A stretch of 40,710 nt of DNA from Desulfatitalea sp. UBA4791 (GTDB taxonomy: Bacteria > Desulfobacterota > Desulfobacteria > Desulfobacterales > Desulfosarcinaceae): NCBI GenBank assembly GCA_002402905.1, contig DHGT01000156.1, positions 16,201 through 56,910 on the forward strand, read 5' to 3'. The notes beneath the pieces are model-generated. The model was not told the DNA's origin, ran no database searches, and saw only the letters and a list, made by a program, of their open reading frames with translations. The first letter of the stretch is position 1, and each line of letters begins with the position of its first letter. Positions 33,991 through 40,710 of this stretch are shown here, in pieces. The position numbers and the translations under genes were made by a program.

Positions 33991-35142
33991 TTATTCCATG
34001 ATTTTGCCGCTCATGTAGGTTTCGTAAGGCCAGGGGGCCGATCCGCCGCGCGCCTCGCGCCAATCGGTATAGCTTTTCAGGAACTCTTCCTGTGAATCCA
34101 CGACCTTTTTGACATCCGGGAACTTTTTCTTCAGTTCTTCCATGTATTCATAGGTGGTCTTGCGGAATTGGAGCAGGGTATCCTTGTCCATGTGGACGAT
34201 CTCGATCTTCTGCTTGAACCTTCGAATCGCTTCGGCATTGAGGCCGTTGATCCAGTTGTAACTCCACAACTGGGTCTCCTTGGCGGCGATGTCGACGATC
34301 CACTTCAGGTCTTCGGGCAGTTTGTCGTAGGCCGGCTTGTTGAAAAAGAGCGCGCATTGAATGCCGGGCTGATGGACACCGGGTTGGATGGCGTACTTGG
34401 TGATTTCATCGAAGCCCATGGGATAGTTGATGGCCGGCGAGGAGAATTCGGCCGCATCGATCACGCCGCGCTCCAGGGCCAGGTAGATTTCGCCGCCGGG
34501 CAGCGGGCTGACCGAGGCGCCCAGGTTGTTCAGGATATCCATGTACCAGCCCACGGTGCGCACGCGCATGCCCTTGAAGTCTTCCATCTTGGAGGCGCGT
34601 TTGTTGGAGAAAAGGCCCATCTCCTGGCCGAACTGGCCGCCGGGCAGGGCCACCATGTTGAATTTGCCGTAGAGCTCGTTCATCATTTCGGCGCCGCCCT
34701 TTTCATAGAGCCAGATGTTGTAACCTTCTGCGTCCAAGCCGAAAGGCACCGATGCAAAGGCCACGAAGGCCTCGTTTTTGCCCTTCCAGTAGCCTGGCCA
34801 GTCGTGGCCGACCTGGGCCGCTCCCTGGCTCACGGTGTCGAAACTCTGCATGGCCGGCACCATTTCTCCAGCGGCAAAAGGCTTGATGTCCAGACGGCCG
34901 GCGCTCGCCAGGCGGACGCTGTCGCAGAAATGCACGGCGATGTCATAGAACAGAAGCCCCTTGTCCCAGGGCATGACCATCTTCCAGCGGATCTTTTCGG
35001 TCGACGGTTTGAAGGACACGCGTTTGGCCGTGTCATGGCGTTTGTCCATGCCGAATTTCTCGCGTTTCTCGGCTGCCGAGACGGTCGTTGCCAGACATGC
35101 AGTCAGAAAAAACACCATCAAAAGTTGAAAAAATCTCCGCAT
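33991..35142 (-). CDS. dctP: TRAP transporter periplasmic substrate-binding protein (DctP/TakP-type)
   Basis: 383 residues with a signal peptide (MRRFFQLLMVFFLTACLAT, cleavage near SAA, residue 24). The mature protein matches the DctP/TakP family: GMRVRTVGWYMDIL with the conserved Arg, then LERGVIDAAEFSSPAINYPMGF, and LFFNKPAYDKLPEDLK. The TakP-like subfamily binds 2-hydroxy or 2-oxo acids, which agrees with lactate. GGAGG precedes the ATG. It is first in the operon dctP-dctQ-dctM-lldG-lldH. Confidence 0.9.
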   Translation of the reverse strand: MRRFFQLLMVFFLTACLATTVSAAEKREKFGMDKRHDTAKRVSFKPSTEKIRWKMVMPWDKGLLFYDIAVHFCDSVRLASAGRLDIKPFAAGEMVPAMQSFDTVSQGAAQVGHDWPGYWKGKNEAFVAFASVPFGLDAEGYNIWLYEKGGAEMMNELYGKFNMVALPGGQFGQEMGLFSNKRASKMEDFKGMRVRTVGWYMDILNNLGASVSPLPGGEIYLALERGVIDAAEFSSPAINYPMGFDEITKYAIQPGVHQPGIQCALFFNKPAYDKLPEDLKWIVDIAAKETQLWSYNWINGLNAEAIRRFKQKIEIVHMDKDTLLQFRKTTYEYMEELKKKFPDVKKVVDSQEEFLKSYTDWREARGGSAPWPYETYMSGKIME

Positions 35143-35300
35143 AAGTTGCCTCCTTGGATTCCTGAGCGGTTAAAAAACGGCTATTTTAAGGTTCATAGAT
35201 GAGTCGCCAGCGCGAGTTGCATCGATGGCTGTGATAAGCGGACACCCCCCTTCCAGTGAATGTGATGGAACACCTGCGGAACGAATGGATATTGTGTAAA

Positions 35301-35311
35301 TGGTATGACCA
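35301..35311. promoter_or_regulatory. FadR/LldR-type GntR operator O1
   Basis: TGGT-ATG-ACCA is a perfect palindrome with a 3-base centre, matching the FadR-subfamily consensus TNGTNNNACNA. It lies 159 bases upstream of the dctP start and upstream of the plus-strand glcD promoter. It probably binds the GntR protein encoded at 38165. Confidence 0.72.
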
Positions 35312-35339
35312 TTAGCTATTTCAGTCGCAGCGCATCTGT

Positions 35340-35355
35340 CAAGAATAAATTCTTG
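35340..35355. repeat. 16-bp palindrome CAAGAAT-AA-ATTCTTG
   Basis: Perfect 7-base arms with a 2-base centre lie between operator O1 and the candidate glcD promoter. It could be a binding site for a second dimeric regulator; this is unproven. Confidence 0.5.
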
Positions 35356-35360
35356 CGCAA

Positions 35361-35390
35361 TTGAAAAGAGAGTGATAACAGTTTTTTATA
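35361..35390 (+). promoter_or_regulatory. Candidate sigma-70 promoter of the glcD operon
   Basis: TTGAAA (35361-35366) and TTTATA (35385-35390) are separated by 18 bases, in an AT-rich stretch flanked by the two GntR operators. The transcript would start near 35397, before operator O2. Confidence 0.4.
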
Positions 35391-35444
35391 CAATTCAAAA
35401 TCGGCAGTGAAGAAACCGGAATTTTCGAATAAAATTCAGAACAA

Positions 35445-35455
35445 AGGTCATACCA
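35445..35455. promoter_or_regulatory. FadR/LldR-type GntR operator O2
   Basis: AGGT-CAT-ACCA contains GGTCATACCA, the exact reverse complement of bases in O1, with one mismatch to the symmetric TGGT arm. It lies 22 bases before the glcD ATG. O1 and O2 centres are 144 bases apart, which would allow looping or roadblock repression. Confidence 0.68.
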
Positions 35456-35477
35456 ATAAATATTTCAGGGGGGCGCC

Positions 35478-36860
35478 ATGGTAAATGCAGCCATCGTCAA
35501 ACAGTTGAAAGAGCTGGTTGGCGTTCAGAATGTTTTTGACAACAAGGCCGATCGGGTCACGTATGCCTACGATGCGGCCGTCCTGGAACCCCAGCTGCCC
35601 GCAGTGGTGGTGCGTCCGGAGAATTCGGAGGTTCTCGGCCGGGTGGTCGCCTTCTGTAATCAGGAGCGACTTTCCGTGACCGTGCGCGGTGCAGGTACCA
35701 ACCTGAGCGGTGGCACCATTCCCCAGCTAGGTGGGGTGGTTCTGCTCACTAACGGGCTCAATCGGATCCTGGAAATCAACAGCGAGGATATGTACGCCGT
35801 GGTCCAGCCGGGCGTGATCACGGCTCAGCTGGCCGCGGCTGTCGAGGCCAAGGGCTTGTTCTATCCGCCCGATCCCGGCAGCCAGGCCGTATCCACCCTG
35901 GGCGGCAATGTGGCTGAAAACGCCGGCGGTCTGCGCGGGCTCAAATACGGCGTGACTGCAGACTATGTTATGGGGCTGCGTTTTTACGATGTCGAAGGCA
36001 ATCTCATCAAAACCGGATCGCGCACGGTCAAATGTGCCACCGGTTACAATCTCAAGGCCCTGATGATCGGATCGGAGGGCACGCTTGGGGTGCTCGACGA
36101 GATCATTCTGAAGCTGATTCCGCCGCCGCGCGCCCGCAAATCCATGTTGGCCGTCTTCGACCAGATGGAACGTGCTTCCCAGACCGTGGCCGCCATCATC
36201 GCCCACCACATCGTGCCGGCCACCCTGGAGTTCCTGGACAATTTCACCATCCGCGCCGTCGAGGATTTCAGCCATGCCGGTCTGCCGGTGGAGGCCGCTG
36301 CCATCCTGCTTGTCGAAGTGGACGGCCATCCCGGCCAGGTGGCCGAGGAGAGCGAGCAGGTCGAGGCGATTTTAAAGCAGATGGGGGCCAAGGACATCCA
36401 GGTGGCCCGGGACGACGCCCAGCGCGACCGCATCTGGGCGGCCCGGAGAAGCGCCCTGTCGGCCCTGGCCAAGCTCAAACCCACGGTGGTCCTGGAAGAC
36501 GCCACCGTGCCGCGTTCCAAAATTCCGGCCATGGTGCATGCCCTTCAGGATATCGCCCGTCGGTTCGACCTGGCTATCGGCACCTTCGGCCATGCGGGCG
36601 ATGGCAATTTGCACCCCACCATTCTCACCGACAAGCGCGACAAGGGGGAATGGCAGCGGGTCGAGGCGGCCATCGAGGCCATTTTCGACGAGGCCCTGGC
36701 GCTTGGCGGAACCCTTTCCGGCGAACACGGCACGGGCCTGGCCAAAGCCGGTTTCCTGAAAAAGGAGACCGGACAGGGGGCCATTTTGCTTTCCCGGCGC
36801 ATCAAGTCTGCATTGGATCCCAACCATATTCTCAACCCGGGTAAAATCATAGGAGCTTGA
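35478..36860 (+). CDS. glcD: FAD-linked D-lactate dehydrogenase / glycolate oxidase subunit GlcD-type
   Basis: 460 residues. The FAD_binding_4 domain (about 35-175) has TVRGAGTNLSGGTIP and PPDPGSQAVSTLGGNVAENAGG; the C-terminal FAD-oxidase domain ends with FGHAGDGNLHPTIL and GEHGTGLAK. It oxidises D-lactate or glycolate and passes electrons to the adjacent Fe-S protein. Its presence beside a TRAP lactate-type transporter and lldGH points to D-lactate, as in the Desulfovibrio DVU3027 type. AGGGGGGC precedes the ATG. The stop is one base before the glcF start, so they are translationally coupled. Confidence 0.92.
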   Translation: MVNAAIVKQLKELVGVQNVFDNKADRVTYAYDAAVLEPQLPAVVVRPENSEVLGRVVAFCNQERLSVTVRGAGTNLSGGTIPQLGGVVLLTNGLNRILEINSEDMYAVVQPGVITAQLAAAVEAKGLFYPPDPGSQAVSTLGGNVAENAGGLRGLKYGVTADYVMGLRFYDVEGNLIKTGSRTVKCATGYNLKALMIGSEGTLGVLDEIILKLIPPPRARKSMLAVFDQMERASQTVAAIIAHHIVPATLEFLDNFTIRAVEDFSHAGLPVEAAAILLVEVDGHPGQVAEESEQVEAILKQMGAKDIQVARDDAQRDRIWAARRSALSALAKLKPTVVLEDATVPRSKIPAMVHALQDIARRFDLAIGTFGHAGDGNLHPTILTDKRDKGEWQRVEAAIEAIFDEALALGGTLSGEHGTGLAKAGFLKKETGQGAILLSRRIKSALDPNHILNPGKIIGA

Positions 36861-36861
36861 T

Positions 36862-38190
36862 ATGGCCGACATGCACGCGCTGGTGCGCCTGATGCGCGAG
36901 GTGGAGGATCAACTGGCGAGTTGTATGCGCTGCGGCATGTGTCAATCGGTTTGCCCGCTGTATGCCACCACCGGCCGGGAGGCCGATGTGGCCCGCGGCA
37001 AACTGGCCCTGCTCGACGGCTTGCTGCGCGAGATGTTCGACCGGCCGGACAGCGTTCGCGAGCGTCTCGACCGGTGCCTCTTGTGCGGATCATGCCAGGC
37101 TGGTTGCCCGAGCGGTGTGCGGGTGATGGATATCTTCATCAAGGCGCGCGCCATCCTGGCCGGCTTCAGCGGCCTGTCGTTCTCCCAGAAAATGATCTTC
37201 AAGGGGATGCTCGCCCATCCGGCCCTGTTCGACCAGCTGACTTTCTGGAGCAGCCGCTTTCAAAAGCTGCTGACGCGGCCGGTCAACGAGATGCTGGGGA
37301 CCTCCTGCGCCCGTGTCATGTCGCCGCTCATCGGCGATCGTCATTTCAAACCCCTGGCGGATCGTCCGTTTCACCACGAAGTCCCGTTCCTGGATACGCC
37401 GGCGGGCCGTTCCGGTCGCAAGGTGGCGTTTTTCGTGGGGTGTCTGCTCGATAAGATCTTTCCCAAGGTGGCCGGGGACGTGGTCACGGTTCTCGAAAAA
37501 GCCGGCGTGGGTCTGCTGATCCCGCAGGGTCAGGCGTGTTGCGGCATTCCGGCCTTGTCCGCCGGGGACACCCAAACCTTTCAGAGGCTGTTGCGCCACA
37601 ACTTGGAGCGGTTTCCCGTCGACGACTTCGATTACCTGGTGACCGCCTGCGCGACCTGTACTTCCACCATCAAAAAGCTCTGGCCCCTGATGGCGGAAAA
37701 GGAAGATGCCGGTACACGTCGCCGGGTGGCCCGGATAGCAGAAAAGACTTTAGACATCAGTCAATTTCTGATAGATGAGCATCTCTTGACGGACGTGCCC
37801 TCCGTTGGCCGCGCGTCCAAACCGGCGGAGGTCACCTACCACGATCCCTGCCATTTGAAAAAATCGCTGGGCGTGTCGGTTCAGCCACGCGCCGTGCTCA
37901 ATGCCATCGAGGGCATTCGGTTCGTGGAAATGGAAGGGGCTGACCAGTGTTGCGGCATGGGCGGCAGTTTCAACATAAAATACTACGATATTTCCCGGGA
38001 CATTGGAGAGAGGAAGCGCAGGGCGATACAGGCGTCACAATGCAGCGTCGTGGCCACCAGTTGCCCGGCCTGCATGATGCAGATCAGCGACGTGCTTTCC
38101 CGGGGTGGCGATCCCGTTCGTGTCAGACATGTGATCGAACTCCTTGCCGAGTGTTGGAAAGATAATGACAATTACCCTTCAACCCATTAA
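36862..38190 (+). CDS. glcF: Iron-sulfur subunit of D-lactate/glycolate oxidase (GlcF-type, two 4Fe-4S, two CCG)
   Basis: 442 residues. Two 4Fe-4S motifs are CMRCGMCQSVCP (near 20) and CLLCGSCQAGCP (near 75). Two CCG domains follow: CCGIPALSAGDTQTF with TACATCTST, and CCGMGGSFNIKYYDIS with TSCPACMMQI. This is the heterodisulfide-reductase-like electron transfer subunit that works with the GlcD flavoprotein. Its last 26 bases overlap the start of the regulator gene, giving an operon glcD-glcF-gntR. Confidence 0.92.
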   Translation: MADMHALVRLMREVEDQLASCMRCGMCQSVCPLYATTGREADVARGKLALLDGLLREMFDRPDSVRERLDRCLLCGSCQAGCPSGVRVMDIFIKARAILAGFSGLSFSQKMIFKGMLAHPALFDQLTFWSSRFQKLLTRPVNEMLGTSCARVMSPLIGDRHFKPLADRPFHHEVPFLDTPAGRSGRKVAFFVGCLLDKIFPKVAGDVVTVLEKAGVGLLIPQGQACCGIPALSAGDTQTFQRLLRHNLERFPVDDFDYLVTACATCTSTIKKLWPLMAEKEDAGTRRRVARIAEKTLDISQFLIDEHLLTDVPSVGRASKPAEVTYHDPCHLKKSLGVSVQPRAVLNAIEGIRFVEMEGADQCCGMGGSFNIKYYDISRDIGERKRRAIQASQCSVVATSCPACMMQISDVLSRGGDPVRVRHVIELLAECWKDNDNYPSTH

Positions 38191-38872
38191 ACCCAAGAAG
38201 ATTTCCGACCAGGTATTCGAGCAGATCCGCGAGTTGATTTTTCGCGGTCAGCTCAAAGCGGGCGAACAGCTTCTGCCCGAACGCGAGTTGTCCGAGGCCA
38301 TGCAGGTCAGCCGGACCACCGTGCGCAACGCCATTAACAAATTGGTGGTGCTGGGGCTCCTCGAACACAAACAGGGACAGGGCACATTCGTCCGTTTTCC
38401 GGATACGCGCCTGGACAATCCCCTGGCCGCAGCCATGGAGGTCGAGGATGCGACCATCGCCGATCTGCTCGAGGTGCGCATGGGACTCGAGTGCAACGCA
38501 GCGGCCCTGGCCGCACAGCGGGCCAATGAAGAGGACCTGCGTTTCATGGATGCCAGCCTCGAAGAGATGCGCGTCGAGGTGGCTTCTGGTCGTCTGGGCA
38601 CCGAGGCCGATACGGCCTTTCACATGGCCCTGGCCTATGCCACGAAGAATCCCGTGCACGTCTATATCATGAAGAATTTTTACGATTTTCTCTTCGTGGG
38701 CATCAAAAAGAACCTCAGCCATCTGTACGAAGATCCCGCCAACATCGATCAGATTCTAAGCCAACACAGTGAGATCATCGAAGCGATCCGTAAAAAGGAT
38801 GCCCAGGACGCCCTGCAGGCCATGCACCGGCACATCCAGTTCGTGCAGGACTTTTTCCGCAAGCGGGGGTGA
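38165..38872 (+). CDS. GntR-family (FadR subfamily, LldR-like) regulator
   Basis: 235 residues from the ATG at 38165; a TTG at 38144 in frame is a less likely start. The winged HTH (about 12-72) has LLPERELSEAMQVSRTTVRNAINKLVVLGLLEHKQGQGTFV split over its helices. The all-helical FCD effector domain follows at about 95-225, with a metal-binding-like DTAFHMALA. It is expected to respond to lactate and to bind TGGTNNNACCA sites, which are present at 35301 and 35445, between the two lactate operons. It overlaps glcF by 26 bases. Confidence 0.9.
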   Translation: MTITLQPIKPKKISDQVFEQIRELIFRGQLKAGEQLLPERELSEAMQVSRTTVRNAINKLVVLGLLEHKQGQGTFVRFPDTRLDNPLAAAMEVEDATIADLLEVRMGLECNAAALAAQRANEEDLRFMDASLEEMRVEVASGRLGTEADTAFHMALAYATKNPVHVYIMKNFYDFLFVGIKKNLSHLYEDPANIDQILSQHSEIIEAIRKKDAQDALQAMHRHIQFVQDFFRKRG

Positions 38873-38918
38873 ACTGTTTTAGACTGAGGATGGCGACTTC
38901 TACGGGGTGGAAGATGCC

Positions 38919-39344
38919 ATGATCGATTCTTTTTTACATGCCGGAATTCGTTTCAAGCGCCTCGTGTGGGGATGGCCGCTGCTGCTGGTGTTGGTTTCCT
39001 GCGGTGCCAGGCAACCGGTGCCCGAGCCGGCACCCTACCTGGAGGTGGGCGAGGCAAGCTATTACGCGCGCAAGTTTCATGGCCGCCCGACGGCCAGCGG
39101 CGAACGCTACGATGAAAACGCCATGACCGCGGCCCATCCCCACCTGCCTTTCGGCACCCTGCTCAAGGTCAAGAGCCTCAAAAATCGCCGCACGGTTGTG
39201 GTGCGGGTCAACGATCGCGGGCCGTTCATCAACGGGCGCATCATCGACGTTTCCCGTGCGGCGGCTAGACGGCTGGGAATGTTGCAGGACGGCCTCATGC
39301 GGGTCGAGGTGACCCTTGCCGATTCTCCTGACGGCACGATCTGA
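38919..39344 (+). CDS. RlpA-like septal-ring lipoprotein
   Basis: A 141-residue lipoprotein from the ATG at 38919 (GGAAG before it). The signal peptide ends in a lipobox LVSC. The single RlpA/DPBB domain covers about 45-140: GEASYYARKFHGRPTASGERYDENAMTAAHPHLPFGT, then VVRVNDRGPFINGRIIDVSRAAAR split over two strands. The RlpA family cleaves glycan strands lacking stem peptides at the septum or has a structural role. It has no C-terminal SPOR domain, unlike E. coli RlpA. Confidence 0.88.
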   Translation: MIDSFLHAGIRFKRLVWGWPLLLVLVSCGARQPVPEPAPYLEVGEASYYARKFHGRPTASGERYDENAMTAAHPHLPFGTLLKVKSLKNRRTVVVRVNDRGPFINGRIIDVSRAAARRLGMLQDGLMRVEVTLADSPDGTI

Positions 39345-39388
39345 TGGATATCCAGATATCGGGCCAATCGGTCATTTGTTGCTGGGCC

Positions 39389-39565
39389 CTACCTGGCGAA
39401 GGCCCAGGGATCGAAGGTATCCTTGCCCTCGCGCCGCTCCAGATTCGGATCGATGACGGTATTGAAGGCCACGCGCTCGCTGTGCTCGTCGCATCCGTTG
39501 GGGCAGACCAGTCGGCCATCTTTTTTCTTGAACAAAATTTTCTTGCATTTCGGACATCGTTTCAT
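39389..39565 (-). CDS. Small zinc-ribbon protein
   Basis: 58 residues from the ATG at 39565, preceded by AGGTGA; the frame continues upstream to 39745 but without a better start. Two cysteine knuckles, CPKC at residues 4-7 and CPNGC at 21-25, suggest a single zinc ribbon. The C-terminal half (VIDPNLERREGKDTFDPWAF) is hydrophilic. It has no recognised family. A short hairpin (39382-39388 pairing with 39401-39407) overlaps its stop codon. Confidence 0.6.
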   Translation of the reverse strand: MKRCPKCKKILFKKKDGRLVCPNGCDEHSERVAFNTVIDPNLERREGKDTFDPWAFAR

Positions 39566-39911
39566 CACGTCACCTAAAATGGGGTATGGCAAAACCGCAG
39601 TCTTCATCGAGAACCGACCCGCGGTTGCATCAGGTTGAGTCGTCAAATTCTGTACCTTTCGGTCAGCATGGCGAATACAGCAAATTCGGTGCCATATAAA
39701 ATATTTAATAAATACAGTGTGTTTAAAACCTGCGACCTTTTTCATGTGGAGAAAACGTCAGGAAGTGCGCGGCTATTCCTTCTCAATTATGAACTTTTTT
39801 TCCTATTGGCATTGCTTCGTGTTGCCATGAGCCATTTTTGTTTTGCACTCCAGCCACTGCTATCCTATGCTGATGCTGTTTTTCAAAAATGTCTGAATTT
39901 ACGGAGATGGC
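39566..39911. other. 346-base gap before lemA
   Basis: This AT-rich region holds the promoter for lemA at 39843-39871 and upstream sequences for the minus-strand zinc-ribbon gene. A 115-codon frame at 39635-39982 overlaps the lemA start and is not convincing. Nothing else was recognised. Confidence 0.5.
39843..39871 (+). promoter_or_regulatory. Candidate sigma-70 promoter of lemA
   Basis: TTGCAC (39843-39848) and TATGCT (39866-39871) are separated by 17 bases. Transcription would start near 39878, about 34 bases before the lemA ATG. Confidence 0.5.
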
Positions 39912-40484
39912 ATGGAACCGCTGATCGTTTTTTCGATATTTTTCCTGATTGTCGTTCTCGCCTGGCTGGTCGGGACCTATAACCGTTTCGTGAAATTCAA
40001 AAACGGCATCGAAGAGAGCTGGAGCGGTATCGATGTGGCGCTGAAACGGCGCCATAATCTGATACCCAATCTGATCCGCGCGGTTGAAGGGTACAGCGAA
40101 CACGAGGCCACCCTATTCCGGACCAAGGGCGACTATCTGACCGGATCGAGCGGGGTTTCGAATCGGGTCGAAGAGGAGAGCCGAATTTCCGAATCGCTTC
40201 GCGGTCTTTTGGGATTGGCCGAAGCCTATCCAGACCTGAAGGCCAGCGCCAACTTCGTCGCGCTCCAGGCGAGCTTGAACGAAATCGAGGAAGATATCCA
40301 GAAGGCCCGGAATCGATACAACCGATACGTGGGTAAATTCAACACACTGGTCGAGTCTTTCCCGGCCGTTTTTATTGCCAGAAGATTCGGATTTGAAAAG
40401 CGGAAATACTTCACGCTCGACCTGGCCACCCAACGGGAATTGCCGGAGGTCGATTTTTCATCATCCGGCAACGCCAAGGAGTAA
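39912..40484 (+). CDS. lemA: LemA family protein
   Basis: 190 residues. One N-terminal membrane helix (about 4-22) is followed by the family signature YNRFVKFKNGIEESWSGIDVALKRRHNLIPNLI and a long helical bundle with NRYNRYVGKFNTLVESFP near the C-terminus. LemA proteins are membrane-anchored with unclear function, often next to peptidase or TPM-domain genes. GGAGA precedes the ATG. It is followed six bases later by another membrane protein gene. Confidence 0.93.
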   Translation: MEPLIVFSIFFLIVVLAWLVGTYNRFVKFKNGIEESWSGIDVALKRRHNLIPNLIRAVEGYSEHEATLFRTKGDYLTGSSGVSNRVEEESRISESLRGLLGLAEAYPDLKASANFVALQASLNEIEEDIQKARNRYNRYVGKFNTLVESFPAVFIARRFGFEKRKYFTLDLATQRELPEVDFSSSGNAKE

Positions 40485-40490
40485 AGGCGA

Positions 40491-40710
40491 TGGAACGATT
40501 GACCGGAGAGAATGAATTGGCGGGCGTCGATCCAAACGACGCCGCGAAATCGCCCCGGAAACGTTTTGGCTGCCTGCAAGTCTTGGGACTGATGACGCTT
40601 GCCGCGCTGGTGGCAGCGGGATTGACCTTTTTCATCATTAAATTTTACTTCTTCCCTTCTGAATTCAAGCCCGTGACCTTGAACCCCGCCGAGGAAAAAA
40701 TCCTGGCGGC
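40491..40710 (+). CDS. Membrane-anchored protein, partial (cut by the window end)
   Basis: An open frame from the ATG at 40491, with AAGGAG before it, runs off the window after 73 codons. A hydrophilic N-terminus of about 30 residues precedes one membrane helix (VLGLMTLAALVAAGLTFFII), then a periplasmic or cytoplasmic start (PSEFKPVTLNPAEEK). It is coupled to lemA. The family cannot be assigned from this fragment. Confidence 0.7.

Noticed and set aside
39635..39982. A 115-codon plus-strand frame overlapping the lemA start
   Set aside because: It contains the lemA promoter and overlaps the lemA coding region; no ribosome binding site or family features.

Overview
The window is GC-rich DNA from an anaerobic, probably sulfate-reducing Desulfobacterota bacterium, most like the Desulfosarcina / Desulfobacterales group. 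The best evidence is an L-lactate oxidation pair in the LldG/LldH form known from Desulfovibrio (one subunit a LUD-4Fe4S-CCG fusion), a separate D-lactate (GlcD/GlcF-type) pair, a TRAP transporter, several acyl-CoA ligases and sigma-54 regulation. No rRNA, tRNA, CRISPR array, intact insertion sequence or phage gene was recognised. The organism assignment is an inference from gene content.

Layout. 1-240: non-coding, with a long imperfect palindrome. 241-6923 (minus): a very large unrecognised protein, possibly with a VasX-like N-terminus, downstream of a PIF1-type helicase fused to HRDC and HTH domains. 7145-9746: an AMP-forming acyl-CoA ligase with degenerate core motifs, convergent with an outer-membrane MetA-type protein. 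9977-13471 (plus): a tight three-gene operon of a Rossmann-PAS histidine kinase, a sigma-54 response regulator and an archaemetzincin-type metalloprotease. Convergent to it is a Cys-rich GcvH-like protein (13491-14435), preceded by a good sigma-54 promoter; a three-half-site operator lies further upstream. 14967-16280: an MscS channel.

16358-21551 (minus): a keto-acid module of XRE-cupin regulator, beta-keto acid cleavage enzyme (BKACE), acetoacetyl-CoA synthetase and AtoE-type short-chain fatty acid permease. BKACE releases acetoacetate, the synthetase activates it, and the permease could import the substrate. It is followed by an orphan YcaO protein, a canonical acyl-CoA ligase, a MASE3 histidine kinase, an OFA-type MFS transporter and the remnant of an SDR dehydrogenase.

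29232-38872: the lactate region. A minus-strand operon dctP-dctQ-dctM-lldG-lldH diverges from a plus-strand operon glcD-glcF-gntR. The intergenic region carries two FadR/LldR-type operators (TGGT-NNN-ACCA) flanking a candidate promoter, so the GntR regulator probably controls both operons. 38919-40710: an RlpA-like lipoprotein, a small zinc-ribbon protein, LemA, and a truncated membrane protein at the window edge.
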